Made by a program: the position numbers and the translations under genes
NCBI GenBank assembly: GCA_947311845.1
Contig: CAMZMU010000080.1
Coordinates: forward strand, 22,439,432-22,503,431
Length of the DNA stretch: 64,000 nucleotides
Origin: Poa pratensis
Taxonomy: Eukaryota > Streptophyta > Magnoliopsida > Poales > Poaceae
Direction of reading: 5' to 3'
Notes under the pieces: generated by a model
Database searches by the model: none
What the model saw: the letters and a program-made list of their open reading frames with translations, nothing else
What the model was told of the DNA's origin: nothing
Part shown: positions 1-12,870 of the stretch, in pieces
Numbering within the stretch: position 1 is the stretch's first letter
How the letters are laid out: each line of letters starts with the position of its first letter

Positions 1-1429
1 ATAGTTCATTCTCAAGGGGATGTCTAGTCTGTCATGTTGAAACAAGGTGGTATCTCCTCTTTGGATATGCTACCCTCCCTTTTCTTTGATTTGATTTGGG
101 CTACCGTCAAATCAAACTCCGATCGACCTACGGGAATGTGTTAATCTGAGCAATGTCTATGCAGTTCATGTAACATATAAGTCGACCATCTTGGAGTAAC
201 GAGATAAGTTGGTTGTTGATCCATCAACCACCTCTTATTTTCGTCCATGTTTGCGGAGATTATATGGAATAGCGGGCGTGGCATTGTAAACTTGTTAGCA
301 CTAACTTATTTTCGTCACAAGGCATGTGTCCTCGAAGTTAGAAATGACTTTCTCTGATCCACGTGCAATTGCCGAAAGATGTCGCCGTGGATCTGAGTAA
401 ATTGACTTGTCTCCTCGGAATCATCCCAATTCAATCCTGTGTGTGCAAGTATTCTTGGTATGGTACGTTGTCACCTCCCTCCCTTGAGAAATTTCAGCTA
501 TGCCTCCAAGCCACCAGTGGAACTGTTCAAGAAGGAGAAGAATTACAGGAAAATTCTTTTTCATTCTTTGCTGTTCCCCAAGAAGTGCTCATCTTGTCTC
601 ATTGCAAGTAATTCATGTAGGTGCAGTTTGTCTTCGGGCAGTTGCTAATACGTGAGTTCCGTAATCTCATTCCTCCTTTGGAGTTAGACCTTCTAGTCCA
701 GCTCCTGGGGTTCTAGCCAAGGTAATCCATTGTTATCCTTTGCGAGGACTTCCGATTCATCCTGTCGAGTCTGGAGTATCTCTACACCGAACCCGATCTG
801 AATCGCGATCAGAAACGACGGTTGGTGATCCTCAAGAAGCTTGTCTTCGATGTCTAGAACATCAAGAAGTTCTCCTTATCTTTTGTTCTCGGAGTTTCAA
901 AGTTCTCTCGGTCCATCTTCGTGATCCTTCCCTGCGGTTTGAAATGCTCCTCCGTGAGGAAAGTTCTACTCACGCCGTCTAGGCTAACTCACCCCTTCAT
1001 CTGTTCGAATCCTGTTTCAACACACTCCTCCTCAGAAATTCAAGGCCTTGTGCAAAGTTCATATTCTGAGTCTTTGAGAAAAAGTTTTTGACAACTAGAA
1101 ACTTCTTGTCAATCTCCCGTCACCCACATGTGTTTCCTATTCATCACATCAAGAGTTGATTGAGGTCTCATCCTAAGTTCTACTAGGAGGTACTCCTTCG
1201 TTGTAACTTCACCAAGGTCCATCCCCTCCGGTGAGGTTTCCTTCTGTCCTATGGTGTACTTTGTTGGTGACCTCGAAGTGAGGACGATGAGGATCTTCCT
1301 GATGCCCTCGGTCAACCTCTCCAAGAAAGAAGCCACCTGAGGCGAGAAAGTCGTGTAGTACCTCGTAACCTTTTTCCCTCTTTCCTACTCTTAGAATCTC
1401 GGACGAGATTCCTGTAAGGAGGGTAGAGT
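1..1429 (+). mobile_element. Gypsy-type LTR retrotransposon, 3' internal remnant
   Basis: This stretch has no long open frame, but its position and 3' border fit the end of the internal (pol) region of a plus-strand LTR retrotransposon. Immediately before 1430 there is a purine-rich tract (about 1415-1428, AAGGAGGGTAGAGT), which looks like the polypurine primer tract that abuts a 3' LTR beginning TGTAACAG. The 5' part of the element lies beyond the window start. All reading frames are broken by stops, so it is decayed. Class (Gypsy) is inferred from the PPT/LTR arrangement and general likeness to Triticeae elements, not from an intact protein domain. Confidence 0.5.
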
Positions 1430-4400
1430 TGTAACAGCCCGGAATTCGAGAACCTAAAAACCCGAATAAAAATTCCACTTTTTGTGTTCAATTGCATCAT
1501 GGCATACTTTTTAAATTGCTAAACAACGAAAACTTTGGTTTGGCGCCTATTAAAAAAAAAACAAATGCCAAACTTGTTTCAACAACTTTCACAACAATGT
1601 GAGGCACTTAAACTTGCAAAGCAAAATACCTTGACTTCTTATATTTGTCGAGGAAGTTCTAAGAGCTACAATTAATATTTTGACTTGCTTCAAAGTTCTA
1701 AAAGATTATTACTTTGGAAATTCTCAAAAATGCCTCTTGCTTTGCTTTCAAGTTTTGAAGTAATTGTTGACCACCAATCCTCACTTTTAGTTTTAAGTGT
1801 GTCAACAATATTCAAGACTTCAAAATATATTTTTCTCAAGGAGAAATAAATGTCTAAGTATTTTAAAACCTTTAAAATACCAAAAATGCCTTATCCAAAC
1901 TCTCTAAACAAAAGTTATCCAAAACTTTTTATTTTGTTTTGCCAATTTTTGTAGTGCTTCTACTTGTGGGTAGGAGGCTACTGGATTTTTCTCAGATTTT
2001 ATTAAAATGTTTAAGTGCCTTAAAAAAAATCAATGAAAGGCTGCTGGAAGTTTAAAGGAAACAGCACAGGGACCTATCCGTGATGATTTCAAAACTGCCA
2101 GGGACCTTTTTGAAAATCTGTCATCCACTTCCTCTCTGTAGCGACGCGCGAGCTCTGCTCGCGTCGCACCAGCTCGTGCTGCGCCCTCCTCTGCGCGTCG
2201 TTGACCTCGCACGGTGGAGACGACCACCCCGAGGCAGCTCGCTTTCCCCTTCACCCACCTGCTCCCCGTTCCCCTCTCCTTTCCTTCCCCACCACGGAGC
2301 ACCACCCGAGCCGCCGTCGCCGCCATATCGCCGTCGAGTGGAGCCGCCCCGGACGAATCCGAGACCACCACCAGCTTCGCCGCGACGCCTGCTGCTCCTC
2401 CCCCGAAAGAATCGACCGGGGAAGCCTGGAAACGCCGCCGCCGTCCGAGTTCTTCCCCGCGGCCGTCCGCGGCTCCGCCGCCCGCATCCGCCGCCGCCGT
2501 CCCACCTCCGGCCACCCCATCGCCGTGCACGAGTCCGTGGTGAGCCCCTAGACCTCACGGGTCCCCTTTCCCCCTCCGTCCCTCGCCGTGTCCACGCCGG
2601 AGCGCCGTGGCCATCGCTGCCGTGCCGCCCACCGCGGCCTCCCTCGCCAGCTCGCACGCCCGGTCGCGAGGCCGGTCAAACCGGCCTCAATGCCGCTCCC
2701 ATCGGGCCCCTAACCGGCCTTGGGCCCGGTTTTAAACCGGGCCACGAGCCGGGCAGCTCTGCTACGAGGCCGGCCTTTGGACCGGCCCAAGCCGGGCTGA
2801 GTGCCGGGCGTTTCTGGAACAGGGCCGGCCTGCCAGCCGGCCCAACCGGGCTGGAGACCGGCTAGTCTTTTTTTTTTTCCGCTGCTCCTTTTTCTTTTTC
2901 ATTTCTCCCGCGTAGCACATGTTCCCCGCTACTCTCTCGCGATGTTAGGGTTATCGAAACTCGATGATTCCTTCGTGTCCATCCCTTTCTCTCGAACTCG
3001 AGTAAACATTATATTGTTGTTGAAAATTAAAATATTTAAAAGTAATATTAAAAAGAGGAAATTCTAAAAGTAATAACTTTTTACCCGGACATCAGAAAAA
3101 TGTGTTCGAGGTACCGAAGTGCTCAGAAAAATGTGAACTATCCAGAATCATCCTCATCATACATACTTGATCACAATTACAATAATGTGTTCTGGTAGTA
3201 ACTATAATCATTAAGTTTAAATATGAGGGTAGCCCAAATAATGTCTAATTATTTGGGACGCTCATTTAAATTGTGGATCATGTCCATGATCTCTTAAGTG
3301 CATTAAAATGTCATATCATCATTTTTGTATGCATTGCACAAATGCCATGTGTTGATTGTTGTTTCTTTTCCGGTGTGTTTGCGCTCCGGTAGATCGATGA
3401 GTTGAGGTGCAACTCCAATCCTTCGACGACTCTTACTACCTTTGATCTCAACAAGGCAAGCGTAATCCCCCCTCTGAGCATATCTTATCCTATTTTCCGC
3501 AATTATTTTCTCCACTATAATATTGCATCCGGTTCTAAATGTCTTTTGCTTACAGTAGAGTATCCTACTAGTTGCATTAGAAACCTGTTGCCATATACCT
3601 GTTTTCCCTCCTATTACCATAGGTTTGTAATGTTGGCTTTATACACACAACTATGCTATGTCAATGCTTAGCCATGCTTAGTAAATGCCTAGTGGTACTA
3701 TGGTGGTACTTGCTGAAAACAGGTGTTGACTTGTGACAGTGGAGATGATGATGGAGAAATTGTGGAGACATGGGTAATAAAATGCTAAAGGTGGGGATGA
3801 GAGGCCACATGAGATGTGGTGGGTTGTCTCGTTCTCACCGCCTAGGTGCGAGTTCTCGACCTCTTGAACCAAGTTGAGCGTGCAACCATGCGTGGGCTAT
3901 ATGGAACCCCCATCGACCGACTAACTTGAGCGGGACTAGCCAGGGTCCTCTAGTTTGGCTTTCCATTTGCGTGTGCGTGAAGATGGTGGCCAAGACTGAG
4001 ATGAGGATGGTGGTGTTTAGGAAAATGAGTGGCCACAGGGCGGGGTGTTGTGATCCTGGCAGCCTTGTCCCCACTGATGATCCTGGGTTAGTCCTTAACA
4101 AGGTAAAGGTTGTAGCCGTTTCACACTCAGCCGGCTTTCCCCGGAAGAGAGCTAATGTCTGGCAATGAGTCTGGCGGTACGCGTGGCGAAGGAACTGGGG
4201 CCCCTCGGGACTCCGGGACTTCCACTTTGTACACCCCTGCAGGGATAAATCTTTTCGAAAAGCCGTGTCCACGGTTATGGACGACTTGGGAACGGACGCT
4301 GATCATAGAATAACTTTAACGGAATGATTAAAACTTGGGTACTAGAGGTACCAATTTCAGGATTGTAAGGTTGACTTCCTCGAGGGTGATTCGGGGAGGT

Positions 4401-5096
4401 GCCTTTGATGAACAGGTACAAGTGGTGATGATGGTGATGGTTGTTGAGTTGGTGATCTCAAGAAAAGAGGGTTACTTCTTACCTCTTTTGAAAATCTTCT
4501 GATTAGTCGATTGCCATGGGTTATTGTTTATTTAAATAAAATCAGCTTTATGCAAAAGAGCCATAAAACCTTGAAAGCCAATCATCGAGCATATATTAGC
4601 TCTTAATCTTGCGAGTTCGTCGAACTCAACGTCTTTGCTTTGTTTCAGGACGTCGACGAGTAGTCTGGGGTTCCCAGGTGGCAGCTTGGGACATCTCGAA
4701 TAGCTGGCGCTGGATGTTTATTTGTAGGCCTCTTAGGCCATATCTGGATCTTGTTGTTTAGAACAACACACTTCGCTTCCGCATGATGTAATGTTGGGTC
4801 TGTGACCTCTGATTGTACTTTTGCTATCTTTCTCTACTATAAGAGTTGAATTATATGTTTTGTGTCGTAGAGTCTGTGAAGTGCCAGTTGTTCCACAAGT
4901 CTTGATCTTACTATTATGCTTTGAGGGCTGCGCCTGTGTTACGGCATCACTCGGGGTGTTGTGTTGTTGGGAGAGGTGTGCCCAGCAACGCCTGCCAAAG
5001 GTTTTGGCCGGGGTTGGTAAACCCGTAACCTCCGTTTGTATCACGTAACCGGTGACACGCAGCATCACTGTATAGCAGTCGGGTCGGGGCGCTACA
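1430..5096 (+). mobile_element. Probable 3' LTR (about 3.7 kb) of the Gypsy-type element
   Basis: The segment begins TGTAACAGCCC right after a polypurine tract and ends GGGCGCTACA, giving the TG...CA ends and a 4-bp terminal inversion TGTA/TACA expected of an LTR. It stops abruptly inside another element's LTR (5097 onward), where the next five bases GGTGT could be one copy of a target-site duplication; the partner copy would lie outside the window. The LTR contains a GC-rich stretch (2120-2870) that reads open in several frames and includes dense CCGGCC/GGCCGG inverted motifs (about 2665-2865). I see no recognisable protein in it. The very long LTR and the missing left end make the call tentative. 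Confidence 0.5.
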
Positions 5097-6308
5097 GGTG
5101 TCTCTCCATAAAAGATAACTAACATGTTGGGTGAACAAATTACAGCTGGGCAATTGACAAATAGTGAGCGCATGACAATGCATATATATGACATGATGAT
5201 TACTATGATATTTAATTGGGCATTACGACATAATACATAGACCGTCATCCAACAGCGTCTATGACTAATAATCCACCGCCGGGTTGTCATCTGAGTCCCC
5301 CGTTGGTATTAAGTTGCAAGCAACGGATAATTGCATTAAGTAAAGTGCGTAATGTAAACAAATACATATGACCGTGGACATAGCATTGTTAGGTTATCCC
5401 TAGTGGCAACAGCACATCCGCAACCATAGAAGTTGCTGTCATTCTCCCAGATTACCGGAGGCATGAACCCACTATCAAGCATAAATACTCTCTCTTGGAG
5501 TTACAAGCATCTACTTGGTCAAAGCATCTACGAGTAACGGAAAACATGCAAGATCTTAAATAACATAGGGCATAGATTGATAATCAACTTGACATAGTAT
5601 TCAATATTCATCGGATCCCAGCAAACACAACATGTAGCATTACAATAATATGATCTTGATCATGTAGGGCAGCTCACAAGATCTAAACATGATGGCACAA
5701 ATTGAAGAGACAACCATCTAGCTACTGCTATGGACCCGTAGTCCAAGGATGAACTACTCACGCATCACTCCGAAGGCAGGCATGGCGATGTAGAAGCCTC
5801 CGGTGACGATTCCCCTCTCCGGCAGGGTGCCGGGAAGAGGTTCTGGACCCTGCCGAGCTAGGGTTGACGGCGGCGGCGTCTCTGGAACTTTTCATGGATA
5901 TTGGCTCAGGCGCTTAGGGTTTTCGCGTCGGGGGGGATAAGTAGGCGAAAGGGCGGCGGCTGACGACCCCCGAGGGGCCCACACCACCATAGGGCGCGCC
6001 AGGGGGCCCGTGCCCTAGTGGCGTGTGGGGCCCTGGTGGCTCTCCTCTGCTGCTCCTTTGGTCCTTCAGGTGTGTTCTGGTAAAATAGGGATCCCCGTGA
6101 AGTTTCGTCCAATTCCGAGAATATTTCCAGACTAGCTTTTCTGGAATACAAAAACGGCAGAAAACAGGAACTGGCACTTCGGCATCTTGTTAATAGGTTA
6201 GTCCCAAAAAATGTATAAAAGTGATATAAAGTAGATGCAAAACATGTAGCAATTGGTATAAAACAAGCATGGAACATCAAAAATTATAGATACGTTTGAG
6301 ACGTATCA
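5097..6308 (-). mobile_element. LTR of an abundant Triticeae-type retrotransposon (minus strand), truncated by insertion
   Basis: Read on the minus strand, the sequence starts at 6308 with TGATACGTCTCAAACGTATC, a TG-initiated LTR start that I recognise as belonging to a very common Triticeae LTR family (possibly Sabrina-like; the family name is not certain). It runs without a good coding frame to 5097, where it is interrupted by the plus-strand LTR element ending at 5096. The remainder of this LTR and its internal region are therefore to the left of the window or lost. The bases 6309-6313 would be the host flank. Confidence 0.6.
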
Positions 6309-6710
6309 GCTCCATCGCGCCCAAGGCTGCCCACGCTGCTGCTACGCCCACACTGCTCACGACGCCGTCGCCTCCCCGAGGTGCTCATGCCCCCCCTTCC
6401 CTGCCAATTCGTATAGGTGTTTGATGAATTGCTACTTCCAAAAATCATGTTAGTGTTAGTTCTAGCAATTTTTTTGTTGAACTTTAACAATTATGCAACT
6501 TTTGTAATAAATAATTTGTTGAACTTTAACAATTATGCAAATTTTGTGTATAATGTGTTGCCCAATTTTAACAATCATGAATTGCTACTGCCAATAATTT
6601 GTTGAACTTTAACTTTTAGCCATTTTTAACATTGTTTAAAATTTGTGTATGAAAATTGTTAAATGACACTTTAACAATTATGCAAATTTTTGTGTACAAT
6701 TTGTTGCCCA
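6309..6710. repeat. Host CACTA segment with start of AT-rich tandem array (left part)
   Basis: After about 110 bp of GC-rich unassigned sequence, an AT-rich array begins (about 6417-6710) built from motifs such as TTGTTGAACTTTAACAATTATGC and TTGTTGCCCAATTTTAACAATCATG. The same repeat resumes at 14022-14447 with a period of about 146 bp. The array is cut exactly at 6710/6711 by a Helitron. It sits just upstream of CACTA transposon coding sequence, so it is most simply an internal array of that element. Confidence 0.7.
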
Positions 6711-6833
6711 TCTAAAGATAACATCCTTGCCCCCCCCCCCCACCCCGAGCCCGCTTCTCAGAGATTAGACAACCTCAGCCATCCTATAGAAACACGATTT
6801 GATCTTCACCGTCGATTTTTACCTCGCGTGTGG

Positions 6834-6840
6834 TATATAA
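6834..6840 (+). promoter_or_regulatory. TATA-box-like site in captured promoter region
   Basis: TATATAA lies about 25 bp ahead of a leader-like sequence GAAACCCTAGCAGCC (about 6857) typical of plant 5' UTRs, followed by a C-rich leader. It suggests that the Helitron took up a gene together with its promoter. Activity is not shown by the sequence. Confidence 0.4.
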
Positions 6841-7768
6841 GCCGATTCCCGCGGTAGAAACCCTAGCAGCCCAGCCGCCAATCCCTCGCGCTCCTCTCCT
6901 CGCCCTATCGCCTCGCACGCCTTCCTCCTCCAATCCCCTTCTTCTCCTCCTCCCTCGCGCTCCCATCCATCCTCTCCTCCCTGCCGCCGCCTCGCTGAGG
7001 AGCTGCCGCCGTCGTCCTCGACCATCTCCAGCCCTGGCTCCTGTTCGTCAAGTGCAGCGGCGAGAAAAGGAGGGTGGCGAAGACGGCTGACGGTTCTCCT
7101 CCTTCGTGAGCCAAAGACGACAAGATGGAGGCCCCAGGTGTTTAGGTTGTTACGTGCACCTCCCCTCCTTCTGTTTCTTGCTTGATTTGTTCTCAGATCT
7201 GAGATTTCCATGCTTTCCCCTTTCTACAGAACCAAATCGTGCTTGCTGCCTCTCCTCGAAGCAGTCTGCTGGCCGTCGCCGCTTCCCTGGTTGCGTGTTG
7301 AAGGTTCACCGACCGCCATCCTCTTGCACCGAACCTCCAACCCGTCATCTATAATTCTGCATCTCAGCAAGGTGTTGTGCATGATCTCTCCTACGTCTCT
7401 TCTTTTTTGTGTGTGCTTATGACAATAGCAGGCTATTAGATTTAATTTGGTGTTCTGTGAACGAAGAATGGGGGTAAAATTATCTGCGGTAATACCTAAT
7501 TTGCTGTGAAATCTGATATGTTTTTGTTTCTCTCTTTTTTTTGGTTCAGATGTGTTATGGAAGAAGATGATCTTCTAGAGAAGATTAGGTCTTGATGTTC
7601 TACAGGTAATTGTTACAGATTTTCCAGATCTGAACCGTAGTGTAAGCTCGGGGTTGTTGACCTTGCATTATTGTGTTATATGGCAGCAAGGCGGCATATT
7701 GGATTCAGCAAGGTGGAGGCGTTTATTGCCATTGTGTTCACCCTCGGCTTTGCAACAGGAGCTCCACA

Positions 7769-9223
7769 ATGGCGCTGCTCTTGGACCTCGACATCACGAC
7801 CGACATGAATTTCGCATGTACCAGGTTACACACTATCCTTTTGACTAATGATTCACCTACCCATACTTAGATGCAATTGACTTGATATGTGTCCTACTCA
7901 TACAACTATACTTTTTAATTGGTTATATTGCATCCGTGGAACAAGCAACATGATCATGAGTTATGCTGAATTCAGTTTTCCAATTATTTGCAGCTGATGA
8001 AGGAACTTTGAGGGTTACAGGATTTCGAGTTGTGTCCGGCTCTCCGACTTGCAGATACAATCCCCGGGTGAGTAATATTTTTGTCTCCTGTTATAGACAA
8101 TGTATGATAGAAGTTATTATTACTACTACTTATATTGTAGCATAGTAATTAGTGTAGTTTTATATTCCAAGATTGAAAACCCACAATCTGTTTTTTCTAC
8201 ATAAACAATTTAGTGGACGGGTTCCAGTATCCTTCATTGATAATATTCTTACTTTTCCCCTTTTTTGTTGGTTGTACTATTTTCCTTTGATGCATTAAGT
8301 ATGAACAGGTTTCAACAAAATATTATTTGAATCCTTTTGTTTTGGTGGCAAATTGCAGGTTACAGTCTTCCTAATTGTGTTGCTGCCCAGCATTCACCGT
8401 AATCTGTCACATAAAGATTTGACAGTAGCCTTTGTGTGTGCCAATTGGCAAGAACTTGAAGGACCAGATAGTTCTCGGGTGAGGAAATCATTTACTTGCC
8501 CTGTACATATTTCTGAATGCGTGAGGTCAGTTTGTTCTTCTAAACAAACTAATTTCTTTTCAGGCCTCAGTTTGGAGTTGTCCTCTAAATTTTAAAATAG
8601 CCATTTGTGTTTGTAATTCATCGGACTTGTCTCTACGATGCCCTGGTGATCATGCTAGCTACATTTTTTTGCTGGAGTATATCTCATCAATTACTTCAAA
8701 ATTGCTAGGACATATGGAACTAATAGGTATAAATAATTCTCTGGTTATAAAATAAGTTACTGAATAAGAGTAATTCTTTGTCTGTCATAGTGATATCGAA
8801 TTTTAAGTGCTTCTCCTGAAATCATATTTCTTGCTTCCATATTGTGTATTTTTTAGTTCTAGCTTTTCTTTCTTGCCTCCTTTCTTAAATTGTGATGTTC
8901 CTAAGTTTGTACTATATCTACTTAATGTTTCGCTTGGTGATCGTAGGCCATTCTTTGTTGTCTTTTGCATATTTAGGTTACTTTGGTTGTGTCGTGATCG
9001 GCTGTTTTAAATGGCTCTATGGTCAGCAATTGGTATAGTTGCATGCAAAATTTGTCTCAGTTCTTCTCCTTGGTTGCTGCATTCATTATTCATGCCGAAT
9101 TATACATATGCTTGGACTCTGAATCTGTTTTGCAGGAGAAGTGTGAGGCTGTGGTTGAGAAGAACACCATGCTGGAGGAGGAGATGCATGGCTGCCGTAT
9201 CCACTTCTTTCCTGTCTCTCAAG
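7769..9223 (+). pseudogene. Captured exon-like segments of an unidentified host gene (5' part)
   Basis: Four exon-like blocks have coding sense and splice borders. Block 7769-7824 starts ATG (reads MALLLDLDITTDMNFACT) and is followed by GT. Block 7994-8067 lies between TTGCAG and GTGAGT. Block 8359-8478 lies between TTGCAG and GTGAGG. Block 9136-9223 lies between TTTTGCAG and GTGATT and reads EKCEAVVEKNTMLEEEM, coiled-coil-like. Blocks two and three join in phase, but the first block does not join the second without a stop, so the gene is broken or the pieces have more than one origin. I do not recognise the protein. This is an exon arrangement inferred from splice consensus only. Confidence 0.4.
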
Positions 9224-11039
9224 GTGATTCCCAGTCATTGTAACTACAGCAATTGTACGAGTTGTAGATCTCTGATTTTTTGTCATCTCAGCGTTACAAC
9301 AAAACATGTGCCTTTATTACATTTTAGCATTAGTAGTCAATCGTTAAGAATATTAGTTTCAATTATTCGATGTGAAAGCCCATGCTCAGTTTTTCCTATG
9401 CAACTAGACACATGCTCCTGTAGATCTGTGTCCAGGGGTTTTGAGAGTTTGTGTCAGATTCAGTATCCAAATGCAGAAACCTAACTGAAGTTAAATTCAA
9501 TAGACAAACAATAATTATGTAAGATATTGGTCATGTTTGCTGACCAAACCGACACCAACATCAAGTAAGAAATAGAGGGTTCGGTCCTTCATCTAAGGTC
9601 GTAAATCCTTGGCTTTAGATTTGCTTATAAAGTGATGAGACTACCGTTGGAAAATAGCTTTTTCTGTAGCAACGATAAGCTCCTAAGCTGGCATTTTTTC
9701 TTTGGAAAGTGCTACTTGATGTGTGACCATCTTATTAGCTTTGATGAAATCAAGTTGTCCTCCTTAAAGCTGTAACTCATAAATATTGGAGGGATTCATG
9801 GGGAAATAATTTTGTGCTTGGTTATTTATGACATGCAGCAGATGGTCTTATTAAAGCCCATGTTGATGTAATTTTTGTAAAGATTCTGACTTTTTCTGGG
9901 ATCATTCCTGAAATCAACTAATAGCTTCGGCTTTGTCTTCCTTCTTAAATCATTTTGAAGTTCTAAAGTCAATGTTGTGAACCGTGTGCAGATTTACCAA
10001 AGTGACTAGCGAGGACACCAATTTGAGAATAGGCGCCGCTGATTTGTAGTGCACTGGCTTCTAGAGATGGCACGGGACAACACACTTACATAAGCGCTGG
10101 TGTTGTGACAACATTTATCATCACTGGTCAACGACAGTGAGCCACGGTGAGCTCATCCCTGGAAGGAACCGCAGATACATGGTTTCAGCCTTTCATATTT
10201 GTTATAGTGAGGATCTTAAATTTTTTGCTACTAGAATGATTGCTATGATGAGATATAAAGATATATATTTCTAATGTTTCACCAGAGATTAAAATACCGT
10301 TTTATTTGGATGTTGTTTCACTTTTGTTGCAGTAAAGAAGTGTAGTTACAGATACGTAATGTTGAGTATTCATTTTGGACTGAAACTTATGTCTTTTCAG
10401 TTTTGGAGAATGATTGGGAAGTTAAGGTTGTGCTTTGATTTCAGCTGTCCTTTTTGAAAATATAGTTCGTTTCAAGTTGTACTTTAGTGCTTTGTATTCT
10501 CTACGTAAGTTATCTTTTATGTTAGTTGCATGCACCTGATCATGAATGTGCCATTCTTTCCTTTTAAGTTTTGTGGTATTTGGAGTATCATCTCTTCCCG
10601 ATGAATCTATATGATTGTTGGTTTCGTCAGATCCAGTAACAATTCCAATGTATGTATTTTTCTGTAGATGATGTTTGATTACAGGTTATGTAGTTTAACA
10701 GTAGTACCATTAGCATGTTTGTATTCAGTGATAAGCCAAAATTTAGTTAATAAATGCAAGATAACAAAAGTCACCTTTTCAGTTTACCTCCCCACGCCGA
10801 CTCGGTAGCCACCAGCTTTCATGCTGCACCCGCTGTTATAGATCATTTTGCCCTCTACAAACTGTCCTGATGAACGTACGGCTAATCCTGCTGTTTCCAT
10901 TCATGTGAAGCTATAAGTTTCGGTGTGCCCCCATGATATCAAGGATTTCCTCCAAGCAACAGTGGTGGTACACTGGTTGTCAGCGCTGTCATCAAATATC
11001 TAGGCCAGCCAATTCTGCCTATGAAGATCCACATACATT

Positions 11040-12467
11040 ACTAGTAGGAAAAGCCTTATCAGTGGCGCACCAAAAATGGATTCTGTGGCGCACCCCCAGA
11101 ATTGCTGGGTGCGCCACAGAATCCTCGCCACTAATTTTTTTTCTTCTGTGGCGCACCTGGCCTGGTGCGCCACAGAATTCTGAAAAAATTCAAAAAATTC
11201 AAAAACTGCAAAAAAAATTAAAAAGTTTCAAAAAAATCAGAAAAATCAAAATATGAAATAATATGAAAAATCCTAATTATTGGAATTATTTTCAGATTTT
11301 TTGAACAGATACCTTCACGCTAGGTCACCCATCCTCAAATTGCTCCAACCCTAGCACGCTTAACTTCTAAGTTCCACCCACTTCACCTACCCTTGTGCTA
11401 CTCAAGTTCTTATTGATATATCTATCATATGTATCCTCTTAAGTCTTGTATGTGTATATGTTATGTATATGTTATAAACGTGTGTTTTTAAATTTCAGAT
11501 TTTTCAAAAACTTCTAAACTTTCAAAAGGAGATTGAAAAGTTTCAAAAGATCCAAAAAATTCAAAAACCTTAAAAATTTCAAAAAATCCAAAAAATTCAA
11601 AAATATTCAAAAAATCTAAAAAATCCAAAAAAAATAAAAAAAAAGTCAACAATCTTCTTTGTTATACATTTCTGTGTCTTTTTGTAATTTTTTAATTTTT
11701 TTGACTTTTTTTTATTTTGCTGCGAAAAATCGTCTGTTTGAAATAACTTTTTTTTCTTTTGGAATTTGAGGAATCTGTGAATTGCTGACCGGGTAAACCC
11801 GGGTGGAATCGAATTCGGATTTTTCTCACGATTTTTTGACATATTTTTTGCGTTATTTCGACGTCGTATGCAAAAGTTATGGCCGTTACAAGATTTTTTT
11901 CCTGTTTGTTGCCGAAAAGGTCAAAATTCATATTTCAAAATTTCTATACCTACTAGACACTCATACCTAACTACATGTCAAAGGATTTTATTTATTGAAA
12001 TTTTTATCATTTTCATTTACTTCCTGCAAGACAAAAAAGACGATCCACATGGGGGGTGGGTGGGATTTGAAAAAAAAAATTCTATGGCGCACCAAGCTTG
12101 GTGCGCCACAGAATATCACCTTTCTGTGGCGCACCTGGCTGGTGCGCCACAGAATGTCAACTTTTTGTGGCGCACGTGCCAGGTGCGCCACAAAATTATT
12201 ATTTTCAAATTTTAACCCGCCCTCCGGACAACTTTCTGTGGCGCACCTGGCCACGTGCGCCACAGAAATGTTACTTTCTGTGGCGCACCAAGCTTGGTGC
12301 GCCACAAAATGTCACATTTCTGTGGCGCACATGGCTAGGTGCGCCACAGAAATATGACTTTCTGTGGCGCACCAATCTTGGTGCGCCACAGAAATATATT
12401 TCTGTAGCGCACCAATGAAGGGTGCGCCACAGAATGCAACCTATCTATAAGGGTTTTCCCACTAGTG
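11040..12467. mobile_element. Small non-autonomous CACTA element nested in the Helitron
   Basis: The right end (inverted) reads CACTAGTGGGAAAACCCTTAT and the left end reads ACTAGTAGGAAAAGCCTTAT, lacking only the first C, so they form a terminal inverted repeat. Three bases on each side are ATT (11037-11039 and 12468-12470), the 3-bp target duplication expected for CACTA elements. There is no transposase. Both subterminal zones are filled with copies of GTGGCGCACC and its complement, a normal arrangement of transposase-binding repeats taken here to an extreme. The middle (11170-12080) is A/T-rich with many AAAATTC motifs. Confidence 0.8.
12082..12435. repeat. Array of eight palindromes of the form TTCTGTGGCGCACC-N-GGTGCGCCACAGAA
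   Basis: Eight successive near-perfect inverted repeats of about 33-36 bp can be read, for example CTGTGGCGCACC, a short spacer such as AAGCTT or TGGC, then GGTGCGCCACAG. Two or three more copies stand at the other end of the element (about 11062-11178). Each unit could fold as a hairpin in DNA or RNA. Spacers differ (AAGCTT, TGGCT, GTGCCA, TGGCCAC, ATCTT) while the arms are kept, as expected if protein-binding or structure is under constraint. Confidence 0.85.
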
Positions 12468-12870
12468 ATTTAGTGGTTCATTCTGTCCATCAACCTCTGC
12501 AAACTTTGTGTAAGTAATTCCATTTCATAGTCTAATGTTTACAACACAAATAACATTGGTGAGACTTTCATTTGCCCATGCTAGGGTGCCAGTTTGGTTT
12601 CTATACTCGGGCTACAAAATTGGTGTACATAATAGATTATTTTCCTTCTAGGCTGGCCGTGAAAATCAAAGCAGAGATGCTAAGCTTCTGTACTCATTGC
12701 TGCTATAAAAAACACAATACACCTGAAACTAATTATGAGATATCTTAGTCGTAATTTTAATCAGCCTTATACAAATGTTTATTGCTCAAACTAAGTTCAA
12801 GTGTTTTCTACCTGCTATGTTTTATATTGCATAACTATATTTCTATTTAGTTTTCTTGGATCTATGCCAG

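Noticed and set aside
2030..2865. Several open frames of 100-260 codons
   Set aside because: GC-composition effect in the LTR; low-complexity Pro/Arg-rich translations in all frames.
12082..12435. CRISPR-like repeated units
   Set aside because: Units are contiguous palindromes without spacers of uniform length and lie inside a CACTA element of a plant genome.
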